From Anaerolineales bacterium (GTDB lineage: Bacteria > Chloroflexota > Anaerolineae > Anaerolineales > Anaerolineaceae): a DNA stretch of 64,000 bases. The first letter of the stretch is position 1. Every line of letters starts with the position of its first letter. The stretch spans positions 12,253 to 76,252 of the forward strand of contig JAGVAB010000075.1 of the NCBI GenBank assembly GCA_020060485.1. The letters are read 5' to 3'. The translations under genes were made by a program, and so were the position numbers. Under the pieces are notes generated by a model, which ran no database searches, was not told the DNA's origin, and saw only the letters and a program-made list of their open reading frames with translations. Of the stretch, positions 17,326 through 27,820 are shown in pieces.

Positions 17326-18309
17326 TTACACAAGGTGGCAAGCTACAAAGTGGCCTGGTTTCACCTCGCGAAACTCGGGACGTTCCTTGGCGCAGATATC
17401 GGTTGCCAGCCTGCAACGCGTGCGGAAACGGCAGCCGGACGGTGGGTTGACTGGCGAAGGAACATCCCCTTCCAGAATGATGCGCTGCCGCTTTTCTTCG
17501 GCCAGCGGGTCTGGAATGGGCACAGCAGAAAGCAGCGCCTGGGTATAGGGGTGCAGCGGGTTGTTGTAAAGCTCTTCACGTGTGGTCAGTTCTACGATCA
17601 CACCAAGATACATTACCGCCACACGGTCGCTAATGTGGCGTACCATCGACAGGTCGTGGGCAATAAACAGGTAGGTCAGGCCAAGTTCTTTCTGTAAATC
17701 TTCCAGCAGATTGACCACCTGGGCCTGAATGGAAACGTCCAGGGCCGAGATCGGCTCATCGCAGACGATCAAAGACGGGTTCAATGCCAGGGCGCGGGCA
17801 ACACCGATGCGCTGGCGCTGGCCGCCGGAAAACTCGTGCGGATAACGATTGGCATAAGCCGGGTTCAGGCCAACCAGTTCCAGCAGGCTGGCCACCCGGT
17901 TGCGCAGTTCCTGGCCGCGCATGATGTTGAAGATGATCAACGGTTCGCCAATGATCTCACCCACTGTCATGCGCGGGTTCAGGCTGGCATACGGGTCCTG
18001 AAAGATCATCTGTGCCCGGCGGCGCACCTGGCGCAATTCTTCGGCCTTCAACTCGGCGAGGTCTCTTCCTTCAAAATAGACATGCCCGGAGGTTGGGCGG
18101 TAAAGCTGCAGGATGGTGCGCCCGGTGGTTGATTTTCCGCAGCCAGATTCGCCAACCAGACCGAGGGTTTCCCCTCTATAGATGTCAAAGGAAATGCCAT
18201 CCACGGCATGAACAGCACCCACTTTCTTCTGAAGAAGAATGCCCTGGGTGATGGGAAAATGTTTGACCAGATTGTCAACTCGTAACAAAATTTCGCGTTC
18301 AGAGTTCAT
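17326..18309 (-). CDS. dppF: Peptide ABC transporter ATP-binding protein, DppF/OppF type
   Basis: 327 residues. Walker [12 protein letters not shown], signature [14 protein letters not shown], Walker [13 protein letters not shown] and H-loop AHDLSMVRH are intact. The C-terminal oligopeptide-transporter extension carries the Cys set [18 protein letters not shown], as in family members that bind an iron-sulfur cluster. It energises import together with DppD. Its ATG overlaps the dppD stop by one base (TGATG). Confidence 0.94.
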   Translation of the reverse strand: MNSEREILLRVDNLVKHFPITQGILLQKKVGAVHAVDGISFDIYRGETLGLVGESGCGKSTTGRTILQLYRPTSGHVYFEGRDLAELKAEELRQVRRRAQMIFQDPYASLNPRMTVGEIIGEPLIIFNIMRGQELRNRVASLLELVGLNPAYANRYPHEFSGGQRQRIGVARALALNPSLIVCDEPISALDVSIQAQVVNLLEDLQKELGLTYLFIAHDLSMVRHISDRVAVMYLGVIVELTTREELYNNPLHPYTQALLSAVPIPDPLAEEKRQRIILEGDVPSPVNPPSGCRFRTRCRLATDICAKERPEFREVKPGHFVACHLV

Positions 18310-19295
18310 CAGCGTTCACTCCCCGTCTCAGGATCCACCCAACAGGCGACCTTGTGGGTTGGTGTCAAGGATTGCAGTGCAGGGTTTTCCTGCCAGCAAT
18401 GGTCAACAGCGTATGTGCAACGCGGCGCAAATGGGCAGAAACGGGGTTTCTCCATCAGTGTGGGTGGCAGGCCATCAATGGATGCCAGCCGGTCACCGTG
18501 TTTTCCGTCCACACGCGGCAGACTGCCCAGCAAGCCGATGGTATAAGGATGGGATGGCTTTGCATACAGATCCTTAACGTCGGCTTCCTCAATGATCAGG
18601 CCGCCGTACATCACCGCCACCCGGTCTGCCAGACCGGCAACAATGCCCAGGTCATGGGTGATCCAGATGATGGCCATGCCGAGTTCGTCACGCAGCCGTT
18701 TGACCAGTTCAATGATCTGGGCCTGAATGGTTACATCCAGGGCTGTGGTTGGTTCGTCAGCGATCAGGATTTGCGGCGTACAGATCAAGGACATGGCGAT
18801 CATCACCCGCTGACGCATACCGCCCGAGAACTGGTGGGGGTACTCATTCAGTCGTTCTTTGGCATTGGGAATGCCCACCATGTCCAGCATTTCGGCGGCG
18901 CGGTCAAACGCCTGGTTGCGCGGCACGCCGTTGTGAATCTCCAGGGGTTCTGCTACCTGGTATCCTATGCTCAACACTGGATTGAAGGACGTCATGGGGT
19001 CTTGAAAGACCATGCTGATCTGTGAGCCGCGCACATGGCGGATCTCTTCATTGGACATCTTCAGCAAGTCCTTGCCTTGATAGATTGCTTCTCCTGCGAC
19101 CACTTCCCCTGGTGGTTTGGGGATCAAGTCCAACATCGACATCACTGTCACGCTTTTACCACAACCGCTCTCACCCACGATCCCCAGCGTTTCACCTTCC
19201 TTCAAACGGATGGAAACGCCATTCACCGCGTGGACAGTGCCATCACGGGTCTGGAAATGGGTTTCGAGACCTTCGACATTCAAAAGATCAGCCAT
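18309..19295 (-). CDS. dppD: Peptide ABC transporter ATP-binding protein, DppD/OppD type
   Basis: 328 residues from ATG 19295. Walker [12 protein letters not shown], signature [12 protein letters not shown], Walker [13 protein letters not shown] and H-loop THDLGIVAG are present. The C-terminal oligopeptide extension has Cys in [14 protein letters not shown] and KVACW. First gene of the operon, read from the near-consensus promoter at 19385-19413. A longer frame to 19370 would start upstream of the predicted transcription start region without a good ribosome binding site and is rejected. Confidence 0.94.
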   Translation of the reverse strand: MADLLNVEGLETHFQTRDGTVHAVNGVSIRLKEGETLGIVGESGCGKSVTVMSMLDLIPKPPGEVVAGEAIYQGKDLLKMSNEEIRHVRGSQISMVFQDPMTSFNPVLSIGYQVAEPLEIHNGVPRNQAFDRAAEMLDMVGIPNAKERLNEYPHQFSGGMRQRVMIAMSLICTPQILIADEPTTALDVTIQAQIIELVKRLRDELGMAIIWITHDLGIVAGLADRVAVMYGGLIIEEADVKDLYAKPSHPYTIGLLGSLPRVDGKHGDRLASIDGLPPTLMEKPRFCPFAPRCTYAVDHCWQENPALQSLTPTHKVACWVDPETGSER

Positions 19296-19384
19296 GCAAA
19301 TAAATCCTCTGTAAAGTAGTTGGATTGGGGGGAATTGAGAACAAACACACCTCGCCTTTTTACTTGGCAAGCTAAGATGGAAAA

Positions 19385-19413
19385 AGTATACACTTAAAGG
19401 AGTTCATTGTCAA
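19385..19413 (-). promoter_or_regulatory. Near-consensus sigma70 promoter of dpp operon
   Basis: Minus strand: TTGACA (19413-19408), 17-bp spacer, TATACT (19390-19385). Transcription start expected near 19378, leader about 80 nt. Confidence 0.85.
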
Positions 19414-19512
19414 ACAAGTTTGCCGCGTCTGGTTTACTGCGTCTTTTGTAGAAGCTGGACAAATTCAGATGCGGTTTTCTGTCAGGTTGGCAATTCTCCC
19501 TCTTGGTTATGA

Positions 19513-20784
19513 TTAATTCTCCTGGCGGTGATGGGTCGTGTCAAAGCCTTCGGGTTTGATGATATTGGCATCGCTTTGCAGCAAGCCCGAGACACCGCGC
19601 TGGCCGTTTTCCTCACGCCGGTCCTGGCAAAAAGCGCAGGCGGCTGGGTTATGGGTGGTGTAATGGGCTGGTTCCTCATAGGTGGAGATGAAGCCCTCGT
19701 AGTTGCGCAGGACAACGCGGTGATCTGAACTGGAAAGAAGATAATTCGGTCCTACGGGCACCTTGCCGCCGCCGTAAGGGGCGTCAACCACAAAGGTGGG
19801 TACGCAAAACCCGGAGGTGTGGCCACGCAGCCCTTCAATGATCTCGATGCCTTTGGATACAGGGGTGCGGAAGTGCCCCGCCCCGGCCACCATGTCGCAG
19901 ATGTAGAGGTAATAGGGCCGCACCCGGATGCGCACCAGATCATTGACCAGCTTGCGCTGCACGTTGACGCAGTCGTTGATGCCAGCCAGCAGTACCGACT
20001 GGTTGCCGAGCGGGATGCCGGCCCGGCTGAGCTTGTCCATTGCCTCGGCCAGTTCGGCGGTGATCTCGTTGGGGTGGTTGACGTGGATGTTGAACCACAG
20101 TGGATGGTATTGCTGGAGCATGTTGCACAGTTCGTCTGTTATGCGCTGCGGCACAAAGACCGGCACACGCGAGCCGATGCGGATGATCTCCACATGGGGG
20201 ATTTCGCGCAGCTTGCGTAGAACGTTTTCCAGCACGCCGGGGGCCAGGGTCAGGGGGTCGCCGCCAGAGATAAGCACATCCCGCACCACCGGGGTGCGGC
20301 GGATGTAATCGAGCATGGCTTCATGATCGTTGCGGGAGAAGTTGGCGCCCGAATGCCCCACCAGACGCGAGCGGGTGCAATAGCGACAATAGGTGGCGCA
20401 CTGGTTGGTGACCAGCATCAGCACCCGGTCCGGGTAGCGATGCACCAGTCCCGGCACAGGCGACTGCTCATCTTCTGCCAGCGAGTCTTGCATGTCGCCT
20501 TCAAAGGGTGTCAACTCCAAATCGGTGGGGATGATCTGGCGGCGGATGGGGTCATGGGGGTCATCCGGGTTGACCAGTGAGATGAAATAAGGGGTAACAT
20601 CCACGCGGAACAAGCCCGGTGTGCTGAGGGCTTGCTTCTCGCCGGGGGTGAGGGGCAGAACTTTCTCGAAATCTTCAATGGTGTTCAAGCGGTGGCTGAG
20701 CTGCCAGCGCCAGTCATTCCACTGGTCAGCGGGGACATCCCGGTAAACAGGTGCTCTGACAGAGCGAAACTCAAATTGTTTCAT
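19513..20784 (-). CDS. kamA: L-lysine 2,3-aminomutase (radical SAM, PLP)
   Basis: 423 residues. It interconverts L-lysine and L-beta-lysine using SAM, a [4Fe-4S] cluster and PLP. The cluster motif is C129-x3-C133-x2-C136 and the PLP lysine is K341 in APYGGGK. D297 (in CDMVAG) and D334 (in VVDAPYG) match the two Asp residues that bind the lysine amino group in the clostridial enzyme, which argues for lysine rather than glutamate as substrate. No acetyltransferase (AblB) or lysine-fermentation genes lie next to it, so whether it serves osmolyte synthesis or catabolism is open. It has a leader of about 100-150 nt with two hairpins. Confidence 0.92.
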   Translation of the reverse strand: MKQFEFRSVRAPVYRDVPADQWNDWRWQLSHRLNTIEDFEKVLPLTPGEKQALSTPGLFRVDVTPYFISLVNPDDPHDPIRRQIIPTDLELTPFEGDMQDSLAEDEQSPVPGLVHRYPDRVLMLVTNQCATYCRYCTRSRLVGHSGANFSRNDHEAMLDYIRRTPVVRDVLISGGDPLTLAPGVLENVLRKLREIPHVEIIRIGSRVPVFVPQRITDELCNMLQQYHPLWFNIHVNHPNEITAELAEAMDKLSRAGIPLGNQSVLLAGINDCVNVQRKLVNDLVRIRVRPYYLYICDMVAGAGHFRTPVSKGIEIIEGLRGHTSGFCVPTFVVDAPYGGGKVPVGPNYLLSSSDHRVVLRNYEGFISTYEEPAHYTTHNPAACAFCQDRREENGQRGVSGLLQSDANIIKPEGFDTTHHRQEN

Positions 20785-21124
20785 GGCATTATCCTTTGGC
20801 GCAATAAAAGCAAAACTTGTTGCGGGGAATTTCCGGATGTTGGAGACTATCCGGGTAGAAAAAGGGACATCCCCATCTGGAGGCCGGGATGAGATTGGAG
20901 AAAAACCATCAACATCTATATATAGCCTTTAAAGCAGTTAGCGTAACCGTCTAAAAATTTTAGCACATTCTGAAGTGATTCGGGAAATGAAAGATCAGGT
21001 TCTTTGGAAAGATGCGGGATGGGCAGCAGTGGTGTGGGTGTCCCAAAAGCTCCACCAAACTCCTCTTGCTCGGCAAATCCCGGAGGCTCAAAGATTAAGG
21101 CGCACTGAGGACGGATTGCCAGTT
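20785..21124 (-). other. kamA leader and intergenic region
   Basis: No gene. On the minus strand the kamA leader can form two hairpins: CATCCC/GGGATG (20868-20891) and CCGGAT/ATCCGG (20833-20854). TATATATAG near 20915 may be a -10. I do not recognise a lysine or glycine riboswitch here. Confidence 0.4.
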
Positions 21125-22735
21125 TTAATGCACTTGCCGTCCGTCTGGCCCAAATACCTGCATGCCGGGGTTTTTATACTTGAAGGATATGGCGCGCTCC
21201 TGGGCGCTGAACATGGCCCGGGCTTCACTGACGCAGCCCCAGGCCTGCTGGCCTGTTCCCGGTGTGGCCTGCACAACGACAGGCCCCTGCACAACCAGAA
21301 AATGGCGCACCTTGGGGTCGGCGGCGTTGTCAAAATTCTCGACCAAATACCATTTATCCGCATCCAGGTGAACGCGTTGGCCGTCCAGGTCATTGGAAGG
21401 ACTGATGTTGCAGGAGAGCACCAGCGGCTCGGCCACCATGGCTTCGTGGTAAAGGCGTTGACCGCGTTGCAGATTGCGCATGAATTGCCCGCCCATGGCC
21501 AGCAGGACGATGGCCATGGTGAGGTCGGCGAACAGGATGGTCTTGAGAAAATTACGGGGCGGGATGGGCTGTACCTGTTTGGTTTCCCCCTTGCCGATTT
21601 GGCCGTTGGTGTGACCGAGATCGGCCAGGGTGAAAAGGCAGGCATACATGGGCAGTACAACCGGCAGCATGTAATGGTCGGGTTTATTGGCAATGGAATA
21701 AAAGATGTACACAGCATAGGGCAGCACCCAGCTCAGGATGAGCCAGTGCAGCAATTTGCGCCGGCCCCAAAAGCAGCCCAGCAGAAGGGAAGCCGCACCG
21801 AAGATGAGGAAGGCGCCCTGACCATACCAGGCGGTCAAAACCGGGATCCAGGCCAGGAAACCGAGCTGGTATTGGTCGCCGGTACCCCAGCCCTTGTAGA
21901 ACTCATCGCTGTGGGCGCGATGCACGGCGATGATGCTGGCCCGCGTGTGCGATACAAGCAGCAGAGGATTGGTGACCACCACGACTATCACCATCAGCAG
22001 CACAAACAAGACGGCCGCCCGGATGGCTTTCTTCAGGTTGATCTTGCGTTGGCGCAGGCCGACCACAAGGTAGAGAGGAATGGCCAAAAAGAAGAACACC
22101 CCGATCACTTTGGTGGCAGCAGCCAGGCCGCAGGCTACGGCAGCCCAGTAGAAATGCCGCCCAAAGCGCAACTGGTCGCGATCCAGGAAGAAGAAGGTCA
22201 GCACGATCATCAGAAAGGTGAAGGCGTCCGGGTGCCACCATTGCAAATTTTGGCGGGTCACACCCTGCACGCTCACCAGAAAGGCAAAGAGCGCCACGCT
22301 TTTAAAGGTGTTTTCCAGACGGGTGGTCAGGTAGGTCAAAAAACCGAGGGCCGTCAACATGGGCAGCACGCTGACCAGTTGCCGCAGCAGCAAGAGATTT
22401 AATTGCACCTGGTTGGCAAAGTCACCGCCGAAGATCAGCCGCGAAGGCAGCACCGCCAGGGTGGAAAGCAGGTAAAAGGGATAGCCATAAATATAATGCT
22501 GGTAAGAGAGAAAACGCTTCAGGGATTCAAGCAGGCTGCCGGTTGGGGTGAGCATGGCGGTCAGGAAAGGATACTGGAAGCTTTCATCTCTGGAAAGCAC
22601 CCACAACATGTGCTCTGTTTTGGCGCCGCGGGCATTGGGAAAGGCGCTCAAAATGAAGACGGCCAGGCCCATGCCCAACAGGATGAACAGGTTCTTTTTC
22701 TGGCGGTTCGACAGGCGCGGCGTGATGGTTTCCAT
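21125..22735 (-). CDS. Multi-spanning membrane glycosyltransferase-like protein (GT39/ArnT-type fold)
   Basis: 536 residues with roughly 11-12 hydrophobic segments and an RDESFQYPFL motif in the first large loop. That position resembles the acidic catalytic loop of polyprenyl-phosphate-sugar-dependent glycosyltransferases (PMT/ArnT superfamily). WWHPDAFTF and ANKPDHYMLPVV are further family-like segments in external loops. It would transfer a sugar from a lipid carrier outside the membrane; the acceptor is unknown. ATG 22735 is used; an in-frame TTG at 22747 is possible. Divergent from hrcA. Confidence 0.72.
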   Translation of the reverse strand: METITPRLSNRQKKNLFILLGMGLAVFILSAFPNARGAKTEHMLWVLSRDESFQYPFLTAMLTPTGSLLESLKRFLSYQHYIYGYPFYLLSTLAVLPSRLIFGGDFANQVQLNLLLLRQLVSVLPMLTALGFLTYLTTRLENTFKSVALFAFLVSVQGVTRQNLQWWHPDAFTFLMIVLTFFFLDRDQLRFGRHFYWAAVACGLAAATKVIGVFFFLAIPLYLVVGLRQRKINLKKAIRAAVLFVLLMVIVVVVTNPLLLVSHTRASIIAVHRAHSDEFYKGWGTGDQYQLGFLAWIPVLTAWYGQGAFLIFGAASLLLGCFWGRRKLLHWLILSWVLPYAVYIFYSIANKPDHYMLPVVLPMYACLFTLADLGHTNGQIGKGETKQVQPIPPRNFLKTILFADLTMAIVLLAMGGQFMRNLQRGQRLYHEAMVAEPLVLSCNISPSNDLDGQRVHLDADKWYLVENFDNAADPKVRHFLVVQGPVVVQATPGTGQQAWGCVSEARAMFSAQERAISFKYKNPGMQVFGPDGRQVH

Positions 22736-22911
22736 AAGCAGCGCCAATTATAGCATGATGTGCGGCTGCGACGGGGACCTGTTGATGGTGGCGGCAAGCC
22801 TGGACGCCATGCAGGCGGGGATGCGAAAACCATTATATAAGGAAGTGCGGTGCACAGGAAGCGGGAAATATAAAAAATTCATCAGAAATTCCGCCAGGCA
22901 AGCCGCATTTC

Positions 22912-22940
22912 TTGACGGTCACTTTCAGGCATGGTATCAT
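22912..22940 (+). promoter_or_regulatory. Promoter of hrcA-grpE-dnaK-dnaJ-prmA operon
   Basis: TTGACG (22912-22917), 17-bp spacer, TATCAT (22935-22940). Start expected near 22947, just upstream of the CIRCE element, so HrcA bound there would block initiation. Confidence 0.85.
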
Positions 22941-22954
22941 CATACCTGTGAAAT

Positions 22955-22981
22955 TTAGCACTCTAACGACGAGAGTGCTAA
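22955..22981 (+). promoter_or_regulatory. CIRCE operator (HrcA binding site)
   Basis: TTAGCACTC, 9 bases, GAGTGCTAA: an exact match to the CIRCE consensus inverted repeat, 13 bases upstream of the hrcA ATG. The operon is thus autoregulated and induced by heat or unfolded protein through loss of HrcA activity. Confidence 0.98.
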
Positions 22982-22994
22982 AGAGGTGCCAAGC

Positions 22995-24053
22995 ATGAAT
23001 GCCTTGAGCGATCAAACCCTATTAACTGAGCGCCAGAAGCTGATCCTTTCGCTGGTGATCCACGATTACACCGAAACGGCCAACCCCGTGGGCTCCAATC
23101 GTTTGGTATCGCATTACAAACTGGACTCAAGTTCGGCCACCGTGCGCAATGAACTGGCGGCGTTGACCGAGATGGGTTTCCTGCGCCAGCCGCATACTTC
23201 AGCCGGGCGCGTGCCCACTGAAGACGGTTACCGCTATTTTGTGCAGCAGCATTTACAGCGCAGCAATGAACTGCCGGAATCCACCCGTCAGATGATCAGC
23301 CACCAGTTTTACCAGATGCAGTACGACGTGGATCAGTGGATGCGGCTGGCGGCTTCCGTGCTGGCTTACCAGTCTCAGGCTGCATCTTTGATCACTGCCC
23401 CGCACCCGGACCATTCACGGTTCAAGCATCTGGAATTGATCTCGACCCAGGGACGGCAGGTGTTGATGGTGCTGGTCACGGCTTCGGGTGAGATCCATCA
23501 GCGCATCCTGCTGCTGGATGGCCCGGTGTCGCAAAGCAGGCTTTCGGCGGCAGCCAACCGGCTGACGGAAAACCTGGCCGGGTACGATGTGGAATCCATT
23601 TTGGCTGCGGCCGCAGGTCTGACAGGCCTGGAGCATGACGCAGCCATTTGGGTTGCCGAGGATCTGCAGAAAGCCAATTCGCTGGCTGCAGGTGAGATCT
23701 ATCTGGATGGCTGGACGAATGTACTTTCAGAGCCGGAGTTCTCGAATGCCGAAGAGGCTCGCCGGGCGCTGCGCTTCCTGGAAGAACGCTCGCTGCTGCA
23801 AGACTTGCTGGCGCGCACAGTGCTCACTGGTGCAGTAGGCGGCGTGCATGTCTTGATTGGCGGTGAAGGTACCTGGGACGACCTGAGCCAGTGCTCACTG
23901 GTGCTGGCCCGCTACGGGGCGCCCGGTTTGGCAACCGGAACATTGGGCGTTTTAGGGCCCATGCGTATGCCTTATGGACACGCCATTTCCACGGTGCGCT
24001 TTCTTTCCAGCCTGCTCAGCGATATGGTCGCAGAGACGCTGGGAGAATCCTGA
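22995..24053 (+). CDS. hrcA: Heat-inducible transcription repressor HrcA
   Basis: 352 residues. N-terminal winged-helix domain with LTERQKLILSLVIHDYTETANPVGS and SSATVRNELAALTEMGFL, followed by the GAF-like core. HrcA binds CIRCE and represses the chaperone operon; GroEL usually assists its folding. ATG at 22995 is chosen with AGAGG upstream; an in-frame GTG at 22986 overlaps that site. First gene of the operon. Confidence 0.95.
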   Translation: MNALSDQTLLTERQKLILSLVIHDYTETANPVGSNRLVSHYKLDSSSATVRNELAALTEMGFLRQPHTSAGRVPTEDGYRYFVQQHLQRSNELPESTRQMISHQFYQMQYDVDQWMRLAASVLAYQSQAASLITAPHPDHSRFKHLELISTQGRQVLMVLVTASGEIHQRILLLDGPVSQSRLSAAANRLTENLAGYDVESILAAAAGLTGLEHDAAIWVAEDLQKANSLAAGEIYLDGWTNVLSEPEFSNAEEARRALRFLEERSLLQDLLARTVLTGAVGGVHVLIGGEGTWDDLSQCSLVLARYGAPGLATGTLGVLGPMRMPYGHAISTVRFLSSLLSDMVAETLGES

Positions 24054-24082
24054 GTACTGTGGTGAGATTGAGGTGAAGATTA

Positions 24083-24670
24083 ATGACCAAGAACAAAACC
24101 AAGAAAACTGTGGAACCTGTCGAGAAGAAAAATGTCTGTCAGGATGGGGAGGTTCTGGAGGAAAGATTAGAGGAAGAATTGATCACACTCAGCCGCAATG
24201 AATATGAAGAGATGCAGGCCAGGATCAACGAAGCTTGCAAAAAGGCCGAGGATCATCTGGATGGCTGGCACCGCGAACGGGCGGATTTTTCCAACTACAA
24301 GAAGCGGTTGGAGCGCGATCAGGCGCAGATGCGCCAGACGATCACCGGCGAGGTGTTGAAGAAATACCTGGTTATTTTGGATGACATGGAGCGGGCATTG
24401 AAGAACCGTCCATCTGATGGCGGTGAAGGCGAAGCCTGGGCCACAGGGTTTGAATTGATCTCACAAAAGTTGAAGACCATTCTCGAGCAGGAAGGCATTC
24501 TGCCGGTCGCGGAGGAAAAAGGTGAGTTTGATCCCACCTGTCATGAAGCGATTTCGAGCGAAGAAAGCCCCACACACGAGAGTGGAGAAATTATCGAAGT
24601 ATTGCAGCAAGGATACAAGATGCCCGACGGCCGGGTGCTGCGCCCGGCGATGGTGCGGGTAGCGCGATAG
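24083..24670 (+). CDS. grpE: Nucleotide exchange factor GrpE
   Basis: 195 residues. Charged coiled-coil N-terminal half (ADFSNYKKRLERDQ) and the conserved C-terminal beta domain with FDPTCHEAISSEES and VLQQGYKMPDGRVLRPAMVRV. It releases ADP from DnaK. 29 bases downstream of hrcA and 12 upstream of dnaK, in one operon. Confidence 0.96.
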   Translation: MTKNKTKKTVEPVEKKNVCQDGEVLEERLEEELITLSRNEYEEMQARINEACKKAEDHLDGWHRERADFSNYKKRLERDQAQMRQTITGEVLKKYLVILDDMERALKNRPSDGGEGEAWATGFELISQKLKTILEQEGILPVAEEKGEFDPTCHEAISSEESPTHESGEIIEVLQQGYKMPDGRVLRPAMVRVAR

Positions 24671-24682
24671 GAGGATAAGGAT

Positions 24683-26578
24683 ATGGCAAAGATCATAGGA
24701 ATTGACTTGGGGACAACCAACTCGGCGATGGCCGTCATGCAAGGCGGCGAGCCGACCGTCATCAACACTGCTGAAGGCGAACGCCTTTGTCCCTCGGTGG
24801 TGGCGGTGAACAAGAATCACGAACGGCTGGTGGGGCGGGTGGCTCGCAATCAAGCCATTGTTAACCCGGAAAACACCATCTTTTCGATCAAACGCTTCAT
24901 GGGGCGCAAATACGATGACCCCGAAGTGCAGCGCACGATTTCGCGCGTGCCGTACAAGGTGGCCAAAGCTCCCAATGGTGATGTGCGCGTGGTGCTGGAC
25001 GGCAAGGAATACTCGCCGCCTGAAGTTTCGGCCATGATCCTGGCCAAATTAAAGACCGATGCCGAGAGCTTTTTGGGCGAACCGGTGACCAAGGCTGTCA
25101 TCACCGTGCCGGCCTATTTCAACGATGCCCAGCGCAACGCCACCAAAGATGCCGGCCGCATTGCCGGTCTGGAAGTGATGCGCATCATCAACGAGCCGAC
25201 CGCTTCTTCGCTGGCTTATGGCCTTGACAAGAAGAAGAACGAAGTGATTGCGGTCTATGACCTGGGTGGCGGCACTTACGATATTTCCATTCTGGATGTT
25301 GGCGACGGCGTTTTCCAGGTACGTTCCACTTCGGGCGATACTTTCCTGGGTGGCGACGACTTCGACCAGGTGGTAATGGATTATTTGATTGGCGAGTTCA
25401 AGAAAGAAAACGGCATTGAACTGCAAAGCGACCGTCAGGCCATGCAGCGTTTGAAGGAAGCGGCAGAGAAGGCCAAGATCGAGCTTTCGACCACCATGCA
25501 GACCGAGATTAACCTGCCCTATTTGACGGCAGATGCCACCGGCCCCAAGCACCTGGTGTTGACCATGACCCGCGCCAAACTGGAGCAGTTAACTGCCAGC
25601 CTGGTGGAGCGCACTATTGAACCCATGCGCCGCGCCCTGGCGGATGCCAGTTTGAAGGCCGAAGACATCAACGAAGTGGTTATGGTGGGCGGCATGAGCC
25701 GCATGCCGGCCGTACAGGACGCGGTGCGCAAGATGTTCAACCGCGAGCCCAACCGCAGCGTTAACCCCGATGAGGTGGTAGCGGTCGGTGCCGCCATTCA
25801 GGCGGGCGTGCTGGGCGGTGAAGTAAATGACATCCTGCTGCTGGACGTGACTCCGCTGACCCTGTCGGTGGAAACCCTGGGCGGGGTTGCCACGCCGCTT
25901 ATCGAGCGCAATACCACTGTGCCCACCCGCAAGAGCCAGACCTTCTCCACGGCGGCGGATTCACAGACCCAGGTCGAGATCCACGTATTGCAGGGTGAAC
26001 GCCCCATGGCTGTCGATAACAAATCGCTGGGCAAGTTCATTCTGGACGGTATTCCCCCCGCACCGCGCGGCATCCCGCAGATCGAGGTTACCTTTGATAT
26101 CGATGCCAATGGCATTCTCAATGTAACCGCCCAGGACAAGGCCAGCGGCCGCAGTCAGAAGATCACCATTACCGCTTCATCTGGCCTGAAAGAGGACGAG
26201 ATTGAGCGCATGCGCAAGGAAGCCGAACTGCACGCCGATGAAGATCAGCGCCGCAAGGATATGATCGAGACGCGCAACAAGGCGGATACCATTGCTTACT
26301 CCACCGAGAAATTGATCAACGAAAATGCTGACAAGATCGCGGAGGACAAGAAGAGCGAAGCGCAGGAGAAGATCAAGCACTTGCGTGAATTGCTGGAAGG
26401 TGAAGACAAGGCTGCTCTGGAACAGGCCACCAATGACCTGGAGCAATTCATTCAGCAGATCGGTGCCAGCATGTACCAACAGGCCGGCCCGCAGCCTGGC
26501 GAGGCCGCTGCTCCCGCTGGCGATGGCGCTTCTGGTGGCGACGAGAATGTGGTGGACGGCGAGTTCACCAGCGAGTAG
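24683..26578 (+). CDS. dnaK: Chaperone DnaK (Hsp70)
   Basis: 631 residues. ATPase signatures [29 protein letters not shown] and [13 protein letters not shown] are intact. The substrate-binding domain follows from about residue 385, and the helical lid ends in a Gly/Ala-rich tail with acidic terminus ([10 protein letters not shown]). It works with DnaJ and GrpE in protein folding in the cytoplasm. Ribosome binding site AGGAGG is 12 bases after grpE. Confidence 0.98.
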   Translation: MAKIIGIDLGTTNSAMAVMQGGEPTVINTAEGERLCPSVVAVNKNHERLVGRVARNQAIVNPENTIFSIKRFMGRKYDDPEVQRTISRVPYKVAKAPNGDVRVVLDGKEYSPPEVSAMILAKLKTDAESFLGEPVTKAVITVPAYFNDAQRNATKDAGRIAGLEVMRIINEPTASSLAYGLDKKKNEVIAVYDLGGGTYDISILDVGDGVFQVRSTSGDTFLGGDDFDQVVMDYLIGEFKKENGIELQSDRQAMQRLKEAAEKAKIELSTTMQTEINLPYLTADATGPKHLVLTMTRAKLEQLTASLVERTIEPMRRALADASLKAEDINEVVMVGGMSRMPAVQDAVRKMFNREPNRSVNPDEVVAVGAAIQAGVLGGEVNDILLLDVTPLTLSVETLGGVATPLIERNTTVPTRKSQTFSTAADSQTQVEIHVLQGERPMAVDNKSLGKFILDGIPPAPRGIPQIEVTFDIDANGILNVTAQDKASGRSQKITITASSGLKEDEIERMRKEAELHADEDQRRKDMIETRNKADTIAYSTEKLINENADKIAEDKKSEAQEKIKHLRELLEGEDKAALEQATNDLEQFIQQIGASMYQQAGPQPGEAAAPAGDGASGGDENVVDGEFTSE

Positions 26579-26635
26579 TTGTTGTGTTACAATCGGGAGG
26601 CATTATCCATTGCTGACCGTTGCATGAAAACCAGG

Positions 26636-26666
26636 GCCTGGCAGGTGGAATCCACCTGTCAGGTTT
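26636..26666 (+). terminator. Hairpin between dnaK and dnaJ
   Basis: CCTGGCAGGTGG pairs with CCACCTGTCAGG (one G-T pair) around AAT, followed by TTTCC. It likely causes partial termination or mRNA stabilisation, raising dnaK over dnaJ. Confidence 0.6.
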
Positions 26667-26701
26667 CCTTGGATTATCCGGCTTGACCTACTGGGATTTG
26701 T

Positions 26702-27820
26702 ATGGCAAAACGAGACTACTATGAAGTTCTGGGTGTACCGCGCGGCGCCTCGCAAGAGGAGTTAAAATCCGCTTTTCGTACGCTGGCGCGCAAATATCAC
26801 CCGGATGTGAGCAAAGAAGCGGACGCAGAAGAAAGATTCAAAGAGATCAACGAGGCCTATGCCATCCTGTCGGATGAGGACAAGCGGGCTGCTTATGACC
26901 GCTACGGTCATGCCGGTTTGAACGGGATGGGCGGTATGCCGGATTTCAGCACGATCGATTTTTCAGATATATTTGAGGAATTGTTTGGCTTTGGCGGAAT
27001 GCGCAGCAGTTCCCGGCGGCGTAATGCACCGCGGGCCGGGGCCGACCTGCGCATGAGCGTCAAGCTGGAATTTGAAGAAGCCGTTTTCGGTGTGGAAAAA
27101 GACATCGAATTCACCCGCGACGAAACTTGCAGCACCTGTTCCGGTTCGGGGGCAAAACCGGGCACTTCCCCGGCGCGCTGCCAGACCTGTAACGGGGCTG
27201 GAGAAGTACGCCAGGTTCGCCAGACCCTGCTTGGATCAATGGTGCAGGTTACCACCTGCCCGACCTGTTCCGGCAAGGGTGAAGTGGTCAACACGCCCTG
27301 TGAGACCTGCCGCGGCTCTGGCTTTGAGCGCAAAATGATCCAGAAGAAGGTTTCCATTCCAGCCGGAGTGGATGATGGCACCCGCATTCGCCTGGCGAGC
27401 GAAGGCCAGCCGGGAGAGAACGGCGGGCCGCGCGGCAATCTTTATCTGGATGTGCGCGTCAAACCGCATAAGTTCTTCCGCCGCATGAATGATGATATCC
27501 TGCTGGATTTGAATATTAATGTAGCCCAGGCCACCCTGGGGGCTGAGATCGACATCCCCACTGTGGACGGGCCGCAACCGCTGCGTATTCCAGCCGGCAC
27601 CCAGCCGGGCAAGGTCTTTGCCCTGCGCGGCAAGGGCGTGCCTCACCTGCGCAACACTGGGCGCGGCGATCAGAAGGTGATGGTCAACGTGCAGATTCCC
27701 ACCCATTTGAGCGACGATCAACGGGAGTTGTTTGGCAAGATCGCCGATACCCTGGGCACTGAAGTGGCGCCGCAAGAGCGCGGCTTCTTTGATATTCTGC
27801 GGGATACTTTTGGTGGCTGA
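26702..27820 (+). CDS. dnaJ: Chaperone DnaJ (Hsp40)
   Basis: 372 residues. J domain at 1-70 with the HPD motif ([14 protein letters not shown]). A short Gly/Phe region is followed by four zinc-finger repeats CxxCxGxG ([32 protein letters not shown]) and the C-terminal substrate-binding domain. It stimulates DnaK ATPase and delivers clients. Its 3' end overlaps prmA by 8 bases. Confidence 0.97.
   Translation: MAKRDYYEVLGVPRGASQEELKSAFRTLARKYHPDVSKEADAEERFKEINEAYAILSDEDKRAAYDRYGHAGLNGMGGMPDFSTIDFSDIFEELFGFGGMRSSSRRRNAPRAGADLRMSVKLEFEEAVFGVEKDIEFTRDETCSTCSGSGAKPGTSPARCQTCNGAGEVRQVRQTLLGSMVQVTTCPTCSGKGEVVNTPCETCRGSGFERKMIQKKVSIPAGVDDGTRIRLASEGQPGENGGPRGNLYLDVRVKPHKFFRRMNDDILLDLNINVAQATLGAEIDIPTVDGPQPLRIPAGTQPGKVFALRGKGVPHLRNTGRGDQKVMVNVQIPTHLSDDQRELFGKIADTLGTEVAPQERGFFDILRDTFGG

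Noticed and set aside
20785..20930. Lysine or glycine riboswitch upstream of kamA
   Set aside because: The two hairpins lack the conserved cores of either class.
20975..22402. 475-codon plus-strand frame opposite the membrane glycosyltransferase
   Set aside because: Highly charged, Gln/His-rich antisense translation of a membrane protein; no family features.
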